Below are positions 1 to 11,538 of a stretch of DNA of 64,000 nucleotides, piece after piece. Position 1 is the first letter of the stretch. Each line of letters opens with the position of its first letter. The stretch is from Glutinoglossum americanum (taxonomy: Eukaryota > Ascomycota > Geoglossomycetes > Geoglossales > Geoglossaceae), in contig JAGHQL010000005.1 in the NCBI GenBank assembly GCA_020080175.1, positions 62,001 to 126,000 on the forward strand, written 5' to 3'. The notes under the pieces were generated by a model. It made no database searches and was not told where the DNA came from. It worked only from the letters and a program-made list of their open reading frames with translations. The position numbers and the translations under genes were made by a program.

Positions 1-1022
1 TAAAGGAGAGCATATAGTTATAGTTCGAAAGTTCCTCGAGGAGACGTTGTCGTTTAGATCCTAGCAAAAATCCGTTACCAAGCATGCTCAATCTTAGATA
101 TAGCATCCCTTACTAGATTTCTGTTGGTCAACTTGTACCCGCCATCTATGTCCCTCCTGGTGGTACAGGTCTCCCTGCTTCCAATAGCGCGAGGCTTTTT
201 TACGCTCCAAGACTTGAAGCTGCCTTTCGCGTTCTGCGGTCTGCCTAGAGGCGAGCGATATCTCATCTTTAACCTCCTCATTTTGTCTCTGTAGCTCTTC
301 TTGAATGGCCCCAAACTCAGTTTCAAAAGGCCTCCATAATGCCATCGTAAGTTGTTGTAACCCTATAGTAGCAGAACAGTCAGTGTCCGCGAAAGCCCGG
401 TCATAAGAAACCCTACTCACCTTGTCTTTGTCCGACCTCAACCATTTTCTGGCAGAGTCTCACAACAGTGGCGTAGTAATTGCATAGTGCAGCCTGTAAT
501 CTCTTAGAATCTGCGTATATGGTTTGATACTCCATATATCGCGGACAGTTGTTTCGCATATTCATGAAAACCGACGAGAGCTTGTCAAAGTACGTCGAAA
601 ATCTGCTGGCAAACTTTCCGAGCGTTAGCTAATCAGAATAATTACAAGTGAAGTCAGAACTCACAAGAATGGCAAACTTTATGCTCCCCCAAACCAAGGC
701 AGCGATTTCTGGATGCGACGTGATAAACGTTTCAACGACGGTTGAGAACTGCTGAACCGATTCGAGAACACTGCAGAGGCGACTCGCGACACAGCGACTT
801 TTACGCTTAGCATTCTCGTCATCGACTTGTTTGGTGAAGGTGATGACAGCTGCGGCATCTGGAACTACGTGAAGTGCCTGGAGGTGAGCCCGCTGCTCCG
901 GTGTCAAGGCTCTTTTGAAGTCGGTTAGAGCGTCACATAGCGGTCCAGCAATACTAGAAGATTTAGTTTGCTACCAGATTCATGAATCCTAGTGAGCCTT
1001 ACTCGTTTGAATTTGATGCCAT
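1..1022 (-). CDS. DUF7708 STAND/NLR-type protein, N-terminal part (runs off left edge)
   Basis: This is the 5' half of a gene whose rest lies left of the window. I place five exons: 1022-1003, 953-665, 613-421, 362-114 and 60-<1; every junction is GT/AG and keeps frame. The start is an ATG giving MASNSND, spliced onto IAGPLCDALTDFKRALTPEQ. The helical region from about residue 20 to 180 has the signature of the fungal DUF7708 domain: SVQQFSTVVETF, HPEIAALVWGSIKFAIL, FASRFSTYFDKLSSVFMNM, then CPRYMEYQTIYADSKRLQAA. A coiled-coil-like stretch follows (QRQNEEVKDEIS, RERQLQVLERKK). In this family DUF7708 usually precedes a NACHT or other NTPase and ankyrin or WD repeats, so the unseen part probably carries those. 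The family is linked to fungal self/non-self recognition; a role here is inference. Confidence 0.8.
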
Positions 1023-2402
1023 GTCGCAAAGTATGACTCCTGCAATAGCCGGCGGACATGTGAGAAAGGCGAGGGAAGGTTTCACAGATACGAGGATGTA
1101 TCGAGGCTGGCACAAGGCTGAGTGCGGGGTTGATCTTGGTTTGCGCCAGTAATAAATCAACCGCAGCCTTTCCGAACGAAGTCAGCCAACCAGAATATAT
1201 CTCGGGCTCGGTTCCGATAAATTATATCCATTATAATTAAACAAAATCCAAGAGACGACCTATCAGTTGTGTACCCTGGAAAAATACCTTATACGTAGAT
1301 CTTATTCCATTTTGTCTTTAATTCTCCCTAATTATGTCTGTTGCGGAATGCTCAGGCGCCACCCATAGCCTTCAACAATGTCACATGATTGCACATGACC
1401 AGAATCCAGGTCGCAGGCGCATCACCCACCACACTAACTACTTTTTAGGGTTCTTTATGTCCCATTATAAATAATTTAGTGGCATATGCGAAAAAATTGC
1501 TCGCTTTTTTCCGTAGGATAAATTGTTAATTTAACATCGGCCGGGGTATGATGCTGGCGGGTGCAACCGACGCGCACGGGCCGCCTCCCGATCCCGCGAA
1601 AAGTTATAAGGTCCTCAACTGTACCGATCGATCTCAACCCCGCAGTATCCAACCTACGATTTAAACACAAACCCCCAAATAGCCCCTACACACCAAAAAC
1701 CGCGTTTGCGTACCCAGGAATTAGGAGTCTCCACAGCTAACCGACGATGCTACTCCCGTTCCAATGATTCCATCTCAGCCGCGGCGACGTGAGAGCCAAC
1801 GATCTCGCACGACCGCTGCACGCTCCCGAAATTTCCGCAGGATGGTCCACATGGACCTTACGGGCAGCTTGGGTGTTAGGTGCAATGTTGCTTATCCATC
1901 ACGGTAGGGTGCTGGCGCGTTGTTTGCGTGCGTGTGCGCGTGCAGAGGGCACGAGGTGGTACTTAATTTTGATAAGGGAAGGGAGGAGACATATCTATAT
2001 ATGAGCGAGCTGCACACTCATGCCACGGCCCAGCGCTCCTGTCCCCAAACTGGAGGCGGGAGAACGACATTCGGATCCCCCATTACGTTCTGCCTGAATG
2101 CGAGTTTTGAGCTTTTTCGGACTTGAGTGATAAGGCGTTTTCTCTCTTGCGGAGAAAAATATTTTTTGGCGGTCGCGCATCACGTCAGAGCTGTGGAGGA
2201 AGGTGAAGGCTTTGCAAGCGAGAGTTTCAGCCTCACTTTGAGCCTCGGCTTTAGTCCCTTTTTCTTCGCCAGTCGCGTTACGCGTATCAGACCGTCCTCT
2301 TCACGCTATTGTTAGCTCTAGTGACTGACGTCTGACCCACCATTCTCTCCTCCAACTACTCTTTTGCTAGCTAACTGGTTAGGCAGCTAGCGGGCCGCCG
2401 CG
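1023..2402. other. intergenic, divergent promoter region
   Basis: This 1.4 kb separates the minus-strand DUF7708 gene from the plus-strand membrane-protein gene, so it should hold both promoters. Short open frames occur but none has family features or convincing splice sites. The part from 1200 to 1500 is AT-rich. I see no repeat or RNA gene. Confidence 0.4.
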
Positions 2403-4397
2403 ATGCCGTCTTCGAAGTCTGCACTCGGCATTCTTCCCCTGGTATTGATATCCCTCTCTGTTTGCATCTCCGCTCTTGAGCGCAACTACTCCTCCGGGCG
2501 ACTAGAAGATGCCTTTCCGGAGCTGAGAGCTTTGTCGGACCCAAAGAGCCGCATTCCTCCAATCTACGGCGGACAGGACTTCGGACGCTGCTGCATGTCG
2601 GCGGTCTCCAGCTTCATCACGATCGTCAACGGCTCTCTACAATATAACGATACCGACAAATCCATCGCCATTTCGCAACGAGATAGCTTCGAAAACGCCT
2701 CCTCGCAGTTTCCGTGCACCGCAAGATATGATCATAGGCCCAATGGAACCGCAAGAGTACAGGTGTCGTATCAGTGGTGCGCGAATAACTGCGGAGGTTG
2801 GCAACACTCAAAATCCGGTGAGCTGAATCAATGGGTGGGACCATTCGTTGGGTTTATCCTCCCAGCTATCGTGTTCTGTCTAGCCATACCTCGCCGTCGG
2901 AAACTCCTTGTCAGCGCCTGGTTCTTTGACGCTCCGATTGATAGAATTTCCAACATCATCAAGATACCATTTATCGCTCTGATCGCGGCAATACTAGTGA
3001 CCATCGATACTATCACCTGGCTCTCGATCTGTCTTGCGCTTGCTGGACCGATGCTGCTCAGCGGGATATACGAGGCTTATCTCGATAGCCGGATGTTGTC
3101 GTATCTATATAACAAGGTCGAAAACGGGCAGCTAACAATCGATATGAGAGCAAGGATTCTATATCTTATCCTAGCTGGGAATCTAGATCTCGAGTTTTTT
3201 TCGCCCGGTGACGGGCCTGAGGATACTGCGTGGAAACATGTTGAAGAACTTACGGACGGTCTTCGGATATACCCATCTCCTAGACAGCATCCAGCGATTG
3301 GCGAGGCTCCTATCAACGTCGTGACGCTACACCAGGATCTTATCACATCCACAAAGACGCGTTTACGTACCATGCTCGCGTGTCAGTATTCGTGAGTCGG
3401 GTTCCTGCCGAGCCTGCAACCAGTATTGTTGCTAACATCACGTAGGTTCGGTTCAACTGTCGGCGCACCCGTCGTATTCTTCGCCGGCGCGTTCGTCTAC
3501 ACTCTAGTCGACACACTCACCAAACTCGGCGACAACGACACGGCGCACGCCCTCGCCTTTGGCATGTGGTGGATGGTGATCCCACATGTCGCCATCGTGT
3601 CGGGGCTCCTGCTCGCGGGCAACAACCCTAATACCCTCGAAGGCGTCATCGGCCGTAAGGGAAACGCAGATGACCACGCGATCTTCAAGGTCTTCGGCCT
3701 GGTCTATGAAAGCAGGTACAGACCCGCTTGGATGTGGTTTCGCGGGAGGAGCAAACGAGATTGGACGAGGAAGCTGTTGGACACTTATTCCATAGTTTCA
3801 TCCAGCGGGAGTGATATCGATATGGAACAGTTCAGAAAGGCGACGGAGCTCTCGATAAGCGATTGGGTTACGGTTTTCGTGATTGTGGGGCTGCTCATTC
3901 TAGTCCCATTCTCGCTTGCGTTCACCACCTCATACTCCACTCCGGTAATCGGCCTTTCGTGTAGAAGCATGACATTCCTCATCTACGCGCTCTCTCAGCT
4001 GTGGCTCGTCGCACTGTGGGTCTTGACGTTCAGTCTATACATCCACCATCCTTACTGGGGCTATTTCTGGTATCCTCTCGTGGTCTTCGGCGGATGCGGT
4101 GCTGTATTCACTTCAATTGGCGGGACAATGATGCAGATCATCGGCGTGTATCGTAACTGCAAATGCCTTCTCCCAATCCAGCACTGGGGGAACCCGAACG
4201 ATCAGACAATGCTGACTATTAGCAAAAACGCTCGGGAGACGATTGTCGAAGCGAATACGTTTTGGAAGGGCACCGGGGGTGGCGCGATTGCGTTTCTGGG
4301 GTTAATCTGTTATTCTGGGTGGTGGTACCAGCGGAGGCTGAAGGGAGTGTTTAGGGAACTAGTGGAAAAGATAGACCAGAGCGCAAGGGCGCAGTAG
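2403..4397 (+). CDS. fungal polytopic membrane protein with signal peptide
   Basis: Two exons, 2403-3391 and 3446-4397, separated by a 54-nt intron (GTGAGT donor, GCTAAC branch, GTAG acceptor). The protein is about 646 residues. It begins with a likely signal peptide (LGILPLVLISLSVCISA). A Cys-containing luminal or extracellular segment with several N-x-S/T sites follows (for example NGSL, NGTA). There are then about seven or eight hydrophobic helices, including WVGPFVGFILPAIVFCL, VGAPVVFFAGAFVYTLV, WWMVIPHVAIVSGLLLA, WVTVFVIVGLLILVPFSL and WYPLVVFGGCGAVF. The tail is short and basic. The layout matches an uncharacterised Pezizomycotina family; I know of no function and assign none. The start is the first ATG and gives the signal peptide directly. 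Confidence 0.85.
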
Positions 4398-5394
4398 GGC
4401 GGATAGTTGGCATTCCAGATTTGCTACTAGATAGGGTTGGCGGCTGGCGTAGCATCTAGGAGTTGTTGCTGGATTAGCTGACTGTTTGGCGATGCAGCGA
4501 GAAGCGGGAGTGTCTGGGTCGGAATGGGCTATCTGCCAGCGCTCTTACGTTTAGATTCATGCTTAATGTATGCTTAATACAACACATAATTCACTTTGAT
4601 TCTCCACAAATGGCCCACTGGCTTAGCCGGGGCTTGGAGGCCCTTAATACCTCCTTCCATCGTGTTCTTGCGACGGGCTTGGCCATACCGCCACGCCTCT
4701 ATCCTGCCTCTGGAAGTGACGCCTCGCGTGGATCTTAGCTGCGTGGGTGGCTGGGCTATTGGACCTTTCGGACATATTCCCGAGAAATCGCTAAGACATG
4801 AATGCCTCATGCCGGCGGCCGCCTAGTTGTAACGAATAGTATTAGCTGTGTGAACCCAGCGACTAATCACGCATGTCCATTTTGCATGCGTATCATGCGC
4901 CTCGTCTCTTCCGTTACCTTTACTGTGAGTTGGCACCCTGCGGGGTTTATTCGCTTCCATAGCTGCTTGTTTGGGATGGGATGTCGGAATGTTTTGTTTG
5001 ACTCTCCATGCTATGGGTATCTTGCTATAGCTTCTAAGAAGGTTTACCTCATGTGAGACACCCAGGGTAGGCTTTCCTTGACTTTTCTTACGCGCCGCGC
5101 TCTCTCATTAGTTCGCGTATTACGAAACTATTCGTGCTCGCCAGGAAATCTAGGATGTGAGAAGCCAATAAACAGAGTTTGCACTGCCCCACTGTTCCTG
5201 TGAGAAGAGCTAGTTTTAAATTTTGAAGCGGGGTGCGCAAACACCGTACCAATCACATAGCTATGAACCGTGTTCTTCGTTTCCTTAAAGGCGTTAGTCG
5301 GCTCCTCCTCACCCTTTTACGGAGATCGAGCTAGTCGGAAGAGGCTGCTTTTAGCGGAGGCCATCTTAGCAAAAAAGCCGTGTGCTCGAATTCG
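4398..5394. other. intergenic, nothing recognised
   Basis: This is the 3' flank of the membrane-protein gene. I found no frame with family features, no RNA gene and no repeat. Confidence 0.35.
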
Positions 5395-5840
5395 CTAGAT
5401 TATCCCCATAGACTTCGAAGGAATCGTTCGCATATAACCCCCCGGCTCCCAACTCACCTCTCTCGAAATGACGCTTCCATGTATCCTCGTGAGCCCGGTA
5501 ACGGTATTGCTTTGAAGGTCAAAATTTAGTGAATGAATTACACTGAAACTAAGTAGCTTTTCGAGTCCAACAGCCGACACCAAAAATCTCTCGTTGGCCT
5601 TTCCTTGCGAAAGAAGTCAGAACATCATAACTCCCGCAACATCTCCAGCCAAGTATACTAATGAGGGTGTGTACAAGAACCATGTCTTTTCTCTAGCCTG
5701 ATTAACCAAAGAACTCTCAGTGTGATCCATTTCATTCGCATTTTCGCCTATCCAACTTATAATCAACAACGCCGACCACCACCGATTTCCTGATCTCGCT
5801 AAATCCTTCCCTCGTGTTGAAATTACTCTCTTTCTGAGGG
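5395..5840 (-). other. unidentified coding-like stretch with one in-frame stop
   Basis: Read on the minus strand, one frame stays open for roughly 145 codons apart from a single TGA. It shows protein-like composition (RSGNRWWSALLIISWIG, WFLYTPSLVYLAGDVAGVMMF, then the stop, then FLVSAVGLEKLLSFSV). I do not recognise the family. It could be the 3' end of a decayed gene or part of a spliced gene whose other exons I cannot place. It lies just downstream of the patatin gene but is separated from it by that gene's stop codon. Confidence 0.25.
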
Positions 5841-5969
5841 GCCTTATAGATATTACTCACCCCAGAGATCGTGGGCCTGAGGAGGTGAGCGCGAGGTTGG
5901 CACATCTGAATACCAGCTAACGGCTGGATTCCGCTTACGCGGGTCGCGCTCGTGGGGACATATAACTAG

Positions 5970-8900
5970 CTAGATGTTAGACTCTCTTCGCCCTAACATA
6001 GCGAACATTTCCTCGCCTTTTTTAGTATAATCCTCCGTTAGGGATCTTGGAAATCCGCTAATAGGGATAAGTCGTGTAGCCAGGAATATTGAGATTTCCG
6101 TGATTGCCTGACTACTAGAGCCTCTCACCTCGACCGCTGGCAATTCGAATTTGTTACGAAGTACCATCCGGTCGATTACTTTGTCAGAAATCTCGGCCTT
6201 TTTTGGTGGGATGTCCGTCTCTGCGGGTTCGCAGATGTGGAAATAAGGTTTTTGCCTAAAACTTCGCAGATATTCTCCAAGGTGTTTGACCTGTTCTGTT
6301 CCAGGGATGAAGCGGCAACGGATTGAGCCTGGCTCGGGTTAGTGGTAGTGGACACACCACCGGCGCCTAGGTTTCAAAGATCGTACCTTGACAAGAAAAC
6401 GTTCCGTCATCCAAGTTCTTTACATCCCCGTACCTCTCGAAATAAAAGCACGTAGCGATGAGTTTGTGTGCTAAGTCTGTAATTCGTCCGTCGCTCTCCA
6501 TCTGTCGTCGGACATAGTTCTGTAATTCCTTCATCTTACCAACTTCATCTAATTTAGGGGGGTCGAAGTCCAACTCCGCATTCAGTCGAACAAATCTTTT
6601 CTTGTCACGGCCATGCAGAGTTTGCATGAAACTTTTCCAAGTCTGCTCCCCATTCAAGCTGTTTTCGATATGGTCAGTAGATATCCTCATCAATTCCTTG
6701 ATGTGCGTCAGGACCCCATGAGTGTTAGGTGGCGGAGATGGCTTTGGCTCGGATCTTGGGTTGTGACTAGTTCCAATTGACAGGATTATGTCGGGATCCA
6801 GGCTCTCAGTGTCAGACCAAATGAGTTTCCTCTCCGTTTCGGCGATTTGCACAGGGTTGTTGTAATAAAGTGCCCCGTCGATGTACACCTGATTTGAGGG
6901 CTGGTGCTCAAAACTCCTGAATATTTTGGGTGCGGCGGAAGTAGCGCGAGCACTAGATCATCGTCAGTCGCAGTCTCTTAGGTGATTTTAGGGTAAATCG
7001 CTGCCTGAGTGCATACGCCTCCCATATTTTTAGTTCTCCAACCAGCCTTTCGGGACGTTGAAAATGATAGGGCACTGCATCAAATTAGCAATGGGCCCCA
7101 CATCTCAAATAGAACAACGGCATGCGATTGTCTTACAATTATCGCCTGCAACCCTATTGTAGTTGCTCAACACAACAGGGTTTCCCGCCATCGTTGCCGT
7201 GGCGACAGCTACATTAGTATCAATATTGTGTTCCGTGAGCCCGCCGAATAAATATCCTCGTTCGCCATATGCAGTGATGAGTGCTTGTTTGAGGGGTTTA
7301 GTCTCATATGCGCTGTGATGGTGATGCCTGACAAAACGCCCCACGACCGGCACATTCACGCAATGGCGGGGAGTAAACGCTTTGGTACAAAGAGAATGGA
7401 ATCCGTCAATACATTGTTGGACGGTCCACTTTTTAACGGCTAGACATAGAGCTATGATACCGCCGGCACTAACAGGTTTGGGTCAGCTCAGAATGGATGT
7501 GTGTGGAAACGGCCACAGCCAGATCATAGGGGGAAGTCTAGCTATGTTACCTTGTACCGACAATAAGATCAAAGAAACTCCGAGCAGGCATCTTTCCGCC
7601 GAGCCGATTTTCCAGTATCCTAAGTATCTCCAGTTCGACTATTCCTCTAACCCCTCCCCTATATGAGTCGATGTGAGAAGGCGTGTTCAGTTATCATGAG
7701 TGGAGTAGTTATCCTTACCCGTCCAATGTCAAAACTCGGACCCCTGCAGAAGAAGGCTTCAGTGATATTGACCAGCGTGGATCCCATGGACCAGCAGAAG
7801 GGTGGGGTGCCCGGTGCGGGTCCCATTGGGCGAGAGGGGGGGTGAAGGGGCATCGTTCCATTTCTATCACATTTTCCCCAACGGTCTCCCCGAATGCCCG
7901 GACGCAAGGAGTGCAGAGGACATGTCCGCAGCGTAGTGGGTGTTCGGGAGGTGCCATCAAGCATGAAAAGCAGGTCGAGTGGCTGACAATTAGCTCAGCT
8001 GCTCCCACCGTTTTATAAAAAGAACCGAGGACATGTTTGTGAATCACGGAAGCTCGTCGTTCCTCAGAATCTCCGGTGAGCAATTTCTCCAGCAAATCCA
8101 CCAGACACCCTTCAACGCCGCGACAAAAGCCGTCTTCGTACTCTCCAGCTGTAAATTTGGATTCATAATCACCTGCCTTGAGAACTGCGCCATTCTGGGC
8201 ATATTGGTGACCTTTAGCATGGCCATTCATCACATTAACGCATCGTCGGCCGTTCCTGTGTTTATATTCACAGGGCCAGTGGCTGCTGCAAAAATCCACC
8301 ATTGCAGCGATGCAATGGTCCTGATATCTAGGGAATATGATCTCGGCAGTGCCTTAAAACATCAGCGAGCGTAGAGGTAGCGACAATCTAAGGCTCACCT
8401 AAAGTCTTATGTCTAGCTGAGTCTAACATAATGCATGACGCTACGATGGGGCTGAGATCTCTCATAAAGATACCAGGCCCATCGGGCTCTCCTGGTCGCA
8501 CATCCCTAATATTAATGGCCAACTTGAGGATATTCCCTCCGAAGTCTTGGGGGATTGGGTTATTTGCGAAAGAAGCCTGAACAAAATCGAAAGGTGTATC
8601 CTTATTGGAAGAGAAGTGATCGAAAGCGTATTGCAGGTATGAATGGAGCTGGTCTGCGCTTAGCAACATTCGGAGAGATCGCTTGTTATGACGGGATTCA
8701 CGGTTAGCTGATGAGATCTCCATGTAAAGCCCATCTACCTGGGCTTTGAGCAAATTCGGCCGGCCTATTCCATCCACCAAAGCAGGGATGCGAACAACTC
8801 TAATGCTAGCGTAGTAGCACAGAAGAAGATCATGTATGGAATCAATTTTCTTGCCTCTCTCTGTCCAAAATCGTAGATACCGGCTGAATTTTGGGTTGCT

Positions 8901-10204
8901 GTAGAACTGCCCTTCAAGTGGGTTGAACAGCCATTTTGTGGCGTTGTTAGTATCCCACCATCCAGCATCGCATCCATTCTCGGAGGACTTGTTTAGGGTA
9001 ATAATTGCATGTGGCAACACTGGTTGATTGGACGATGTCTCCAGTGCTGAATTCGCCCATTTCAGCAACATCTCGATAACACTATCAGTAGTTCTGGGCG
9101 GTTGTAGATCAGCACGGTTCTTTATTTCGCGCCTGTAGGGAATTTTCCCAACCTTGTGTTCTCCTGCACAAACACTATAACGTCGGAGAAAGTATATAGG
9201 AATCGAGGATATAGATCGCCAACTGCGAATTCTCTACCCGGTGGTGTTTCCGAGTCCATCCACGTAATTTTCCTTTTATTGAATTTCTTATACTTTGACC
9301 GGCAACGGCTGTATAAAGAAACACCGGTGGGGTCCTTGCTTTGATCTCTTACCCTCAAACTAATTGGCTGTATGTCCCCACCGCCTAAGCCCTCACAGTC
9401 GGCATAAAGCATTGGTGTTTGCGTCTTAAATGACTGCGGGTCAATGTAGAGGTGGACATCTCCCGACGTCGGCCGATTTGCACCTCTAACAGATCCAACA
9501 ACAGGGGTTGGATATTCCTGATTGCCAGAGTTTCTAAGCTAGATATTTAGACTATCGTTACCACAAAACCAAACCCGGAGCGGGAGACAGGCGTCTAGCC
9601 ACCTACCTCGACAAGCAATCTCACGATTGTGCTTTTGCCCGCTCCTAGATGCAGTGAGCAACTACCGGTAAAACTGGGCCGAGATGAATTTGGGGATAAT
9701 CCGCTAACCTGTCTGACCGACAAATGAAATAAGACCAGGGTGGAGGTCGCGTCTCTTCTCCGGTACGAATTCTGCCATTATTTCGGCATACAATCCATAG
9801 TCTTGGAACACTGGACCGTCGTTTTCATCCTTATCAACTCCAAACCAAGTCGTACACTCGTCAGTTCTGTGTAGCTCCTCTTCTTCGGCGTCCGATCGCT
9901 TAGGCTGGAGGATATCCCTTATTTTGTTGGCAATTCCTATGTTTGTCTTCTCATGGGGAATTCCTGGCGAAGGAGGGTTAATTCTATGAGGGAGGCAGTT
10001 GTCCCAGCACTTGTCGCAAAGTGATAGGCGGCAAACGTTGCACAGCGTCTGGCATGAAGTATCAATGCCATCAGCATGGCATGCAGTGCACTTATACGGG
10101 CTAATACATTAGGTTAGTTAGCTATAGGATATAATAAGGATTGCATGCTTAACGTACTCGGTAGTGCTCGCATTATTCCCTATATGCGGCTCTTGTTGCG
10201 CCAT
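5970..10204 (-). CDS. multidomain patatin-like phospholipase (zinc motif, P-loop NTPase, RING-like, patatin)
   Basis: I could splice a complete 11-exon gene of 1204 residues: 10204-10158, 10100-9709, 9644-9607, 9538-9153, 9093-8399, 8352-7719, 7658-7551, 7468-7137, 7074-7017, 6952-6387 and 6328-5970. All junctions are GT/AG and in frame. Domain order is as follows. A Cys-rich zinc motif lies near residues 18-55 (CTACHADG, CQTLCNVC, CDKCW). A P-loop follows near 143-155 (FVGQTGAGKSTIVRLL), with a DCEGLGGG motif near 210 that looks like a GTPase switch. A RING-like cluster sits near 645 (CFSCLMAPPEHPLRCGHVLC, CTPC). The patatin domain starts near 722 (LTLDGGGVRG oxyanion loop), with the nucleophile in GTSAGG near 765 and the catalytic Asp in DGALYYNNP near 920. 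Both patatin catalytic residues are present, so lipid acyl hydrolase activity is likely. The GTPase-like part may act as a switch; that is inference. Confidence 0.88.
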
Positions 10205-10739
10205 TTCCAAGCGACCGTCCCGCCGGTAGGTGAACCTTCACTCAGACTAGCCTCCAGGCCGAGGGTCGTGAAGCTGGTAGCTGCCAATGTCTGAAGCCGA
10301 TGCTAGCTTTGATTTGTGCATCAGTTAGAGTACTCTCAGATCAATGGGTGATGACTGGAGGGGACTGGTGCAGAGGATGCGGAGATGGGCGGCTCAGCAT
10401 TGCGGCTCTAACAAGTGAGACATTGCTGCCTGATGCTTTTTCCGCCGGGTTCTGTCGGCGCAGATTCGTGGCCAATAGGATTTTTACCAGAAAGATAAAT
10501 GATGGTTGATCACCGATCATGGAAATTTATCTACTAATCGACATTTAATTGGGCGGCTTAATTAAATAATGGTCGTTCTGATCCGAGAACCTAGTGATAA
10601 GCCAAGAACCCTTAACGTCTCGATATTCTCTTTCCTTTTTTCACTATGATATGCCAGCAGAGATTTCATCGTGAAGAGGGGACTGCGGTAGAAGTCTCAA
10701 TCAGCAATTACGACTTCTACCGTATAAACTTGATTTAAT

Positions 10740-10865
10740 GCATGGCATACATAGAAGTGCTTCCTATATAGGGCGATCTCAGGAAACGGCAATTCTAAGA
10801 CCGGAGACCCCCCTATGCGACACAAGAACCGCTTTTGCGGGATCATGCATGCTGCCGAGCAGCAT
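10740..10865 (+). repeat. dispersed repeat R1, copy a
   Basis: About 125 bp match, with scattered differences and small gaps, the stretch at 58390-58510 in the same orientation. Shared blocks include aaacggcaat, gaga-cccc, and the run around gcggga followed by gctgccga. No terminal repeats or coding capacity are visible, so the element type is unknown. Confidence 0.5.
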
Positions 10866-11470
10866 ACCTGTACCTCACAATAATTCCGACAGTTCTCTCG
10901 CTCACTAGCTAAAACCAAAAAAGAGTGTCAAGGTGTGAGCACACCTAGGCTTTGCCGTCGCAATATAATTAATGGAAAATGACTTTTCTAACACGATTTT
11001 CGAAAAAAATTCCCTGCATGCAGTGATTTTCGCTTTTTTAACGACATACCACAACAATTCTCTTCATCCTACCAAACTAGCGCTTGTGTCTAGTTGAAAC
11101 TCCAACCGAAACCCACACTTGTGACAATGCGACCATACTACACTCAATTTAGCGTAACAGCTGGGTGGCAGGATTACAAACTAGTTATTTTCAGTAAAAG
11201 CATTGCACCTGAGTGTATGGGCATGGGATAGTGCATCAGACAGCGAGTTTCGTCATATTGTGGATTAGGCATCGGTTTTAGTTAAAGGCTTAACCGGAGA
11301 ATGGGCATTAGTTTGATAGGTGAGAATAGTGGTATAGTAGGAATTAAAAAGCAAAAATTATGGCATGCAATCTAAGGCCAAGGCTTGCCAAAATCCATGT
11401 CAACTTTGGCCAACCCCGAGGGCTTCATTACGGCAGCTGCCCTGGAAGCCTCGTTCTCGTCGTCCAGTAG

Positions 11471-11481
11471 GTTAAATATAA
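11471..11481 (+). promoter_or_regulatory. TATA-like box of the DUF6601 gene
   Basis: gttaaatataa lies about 60 bp upstream of the ATG at 11539, a plausible distance for a short fungal leader. It is a sequence match only. Confidence 0.3.
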
Positions 11482-11538
11482 GTCTTGCCTTCCTTCAACT
11501 AGTCCTCGAAAGCTCCACATCTTAAATAGACTGACCCC

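Larger units (their letters stand above)
10205..11538. other. intergenic, divergent promoters plus a dispersed repeat
   Basis: This lies between the start of the patatin gene (minus) and the start of the DUF6601 gene (plus). Apart from the dispersed repeat at 10740-10865 and a TATA-like site near 11471, I see only short frames without support. Confidence 0.4.
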
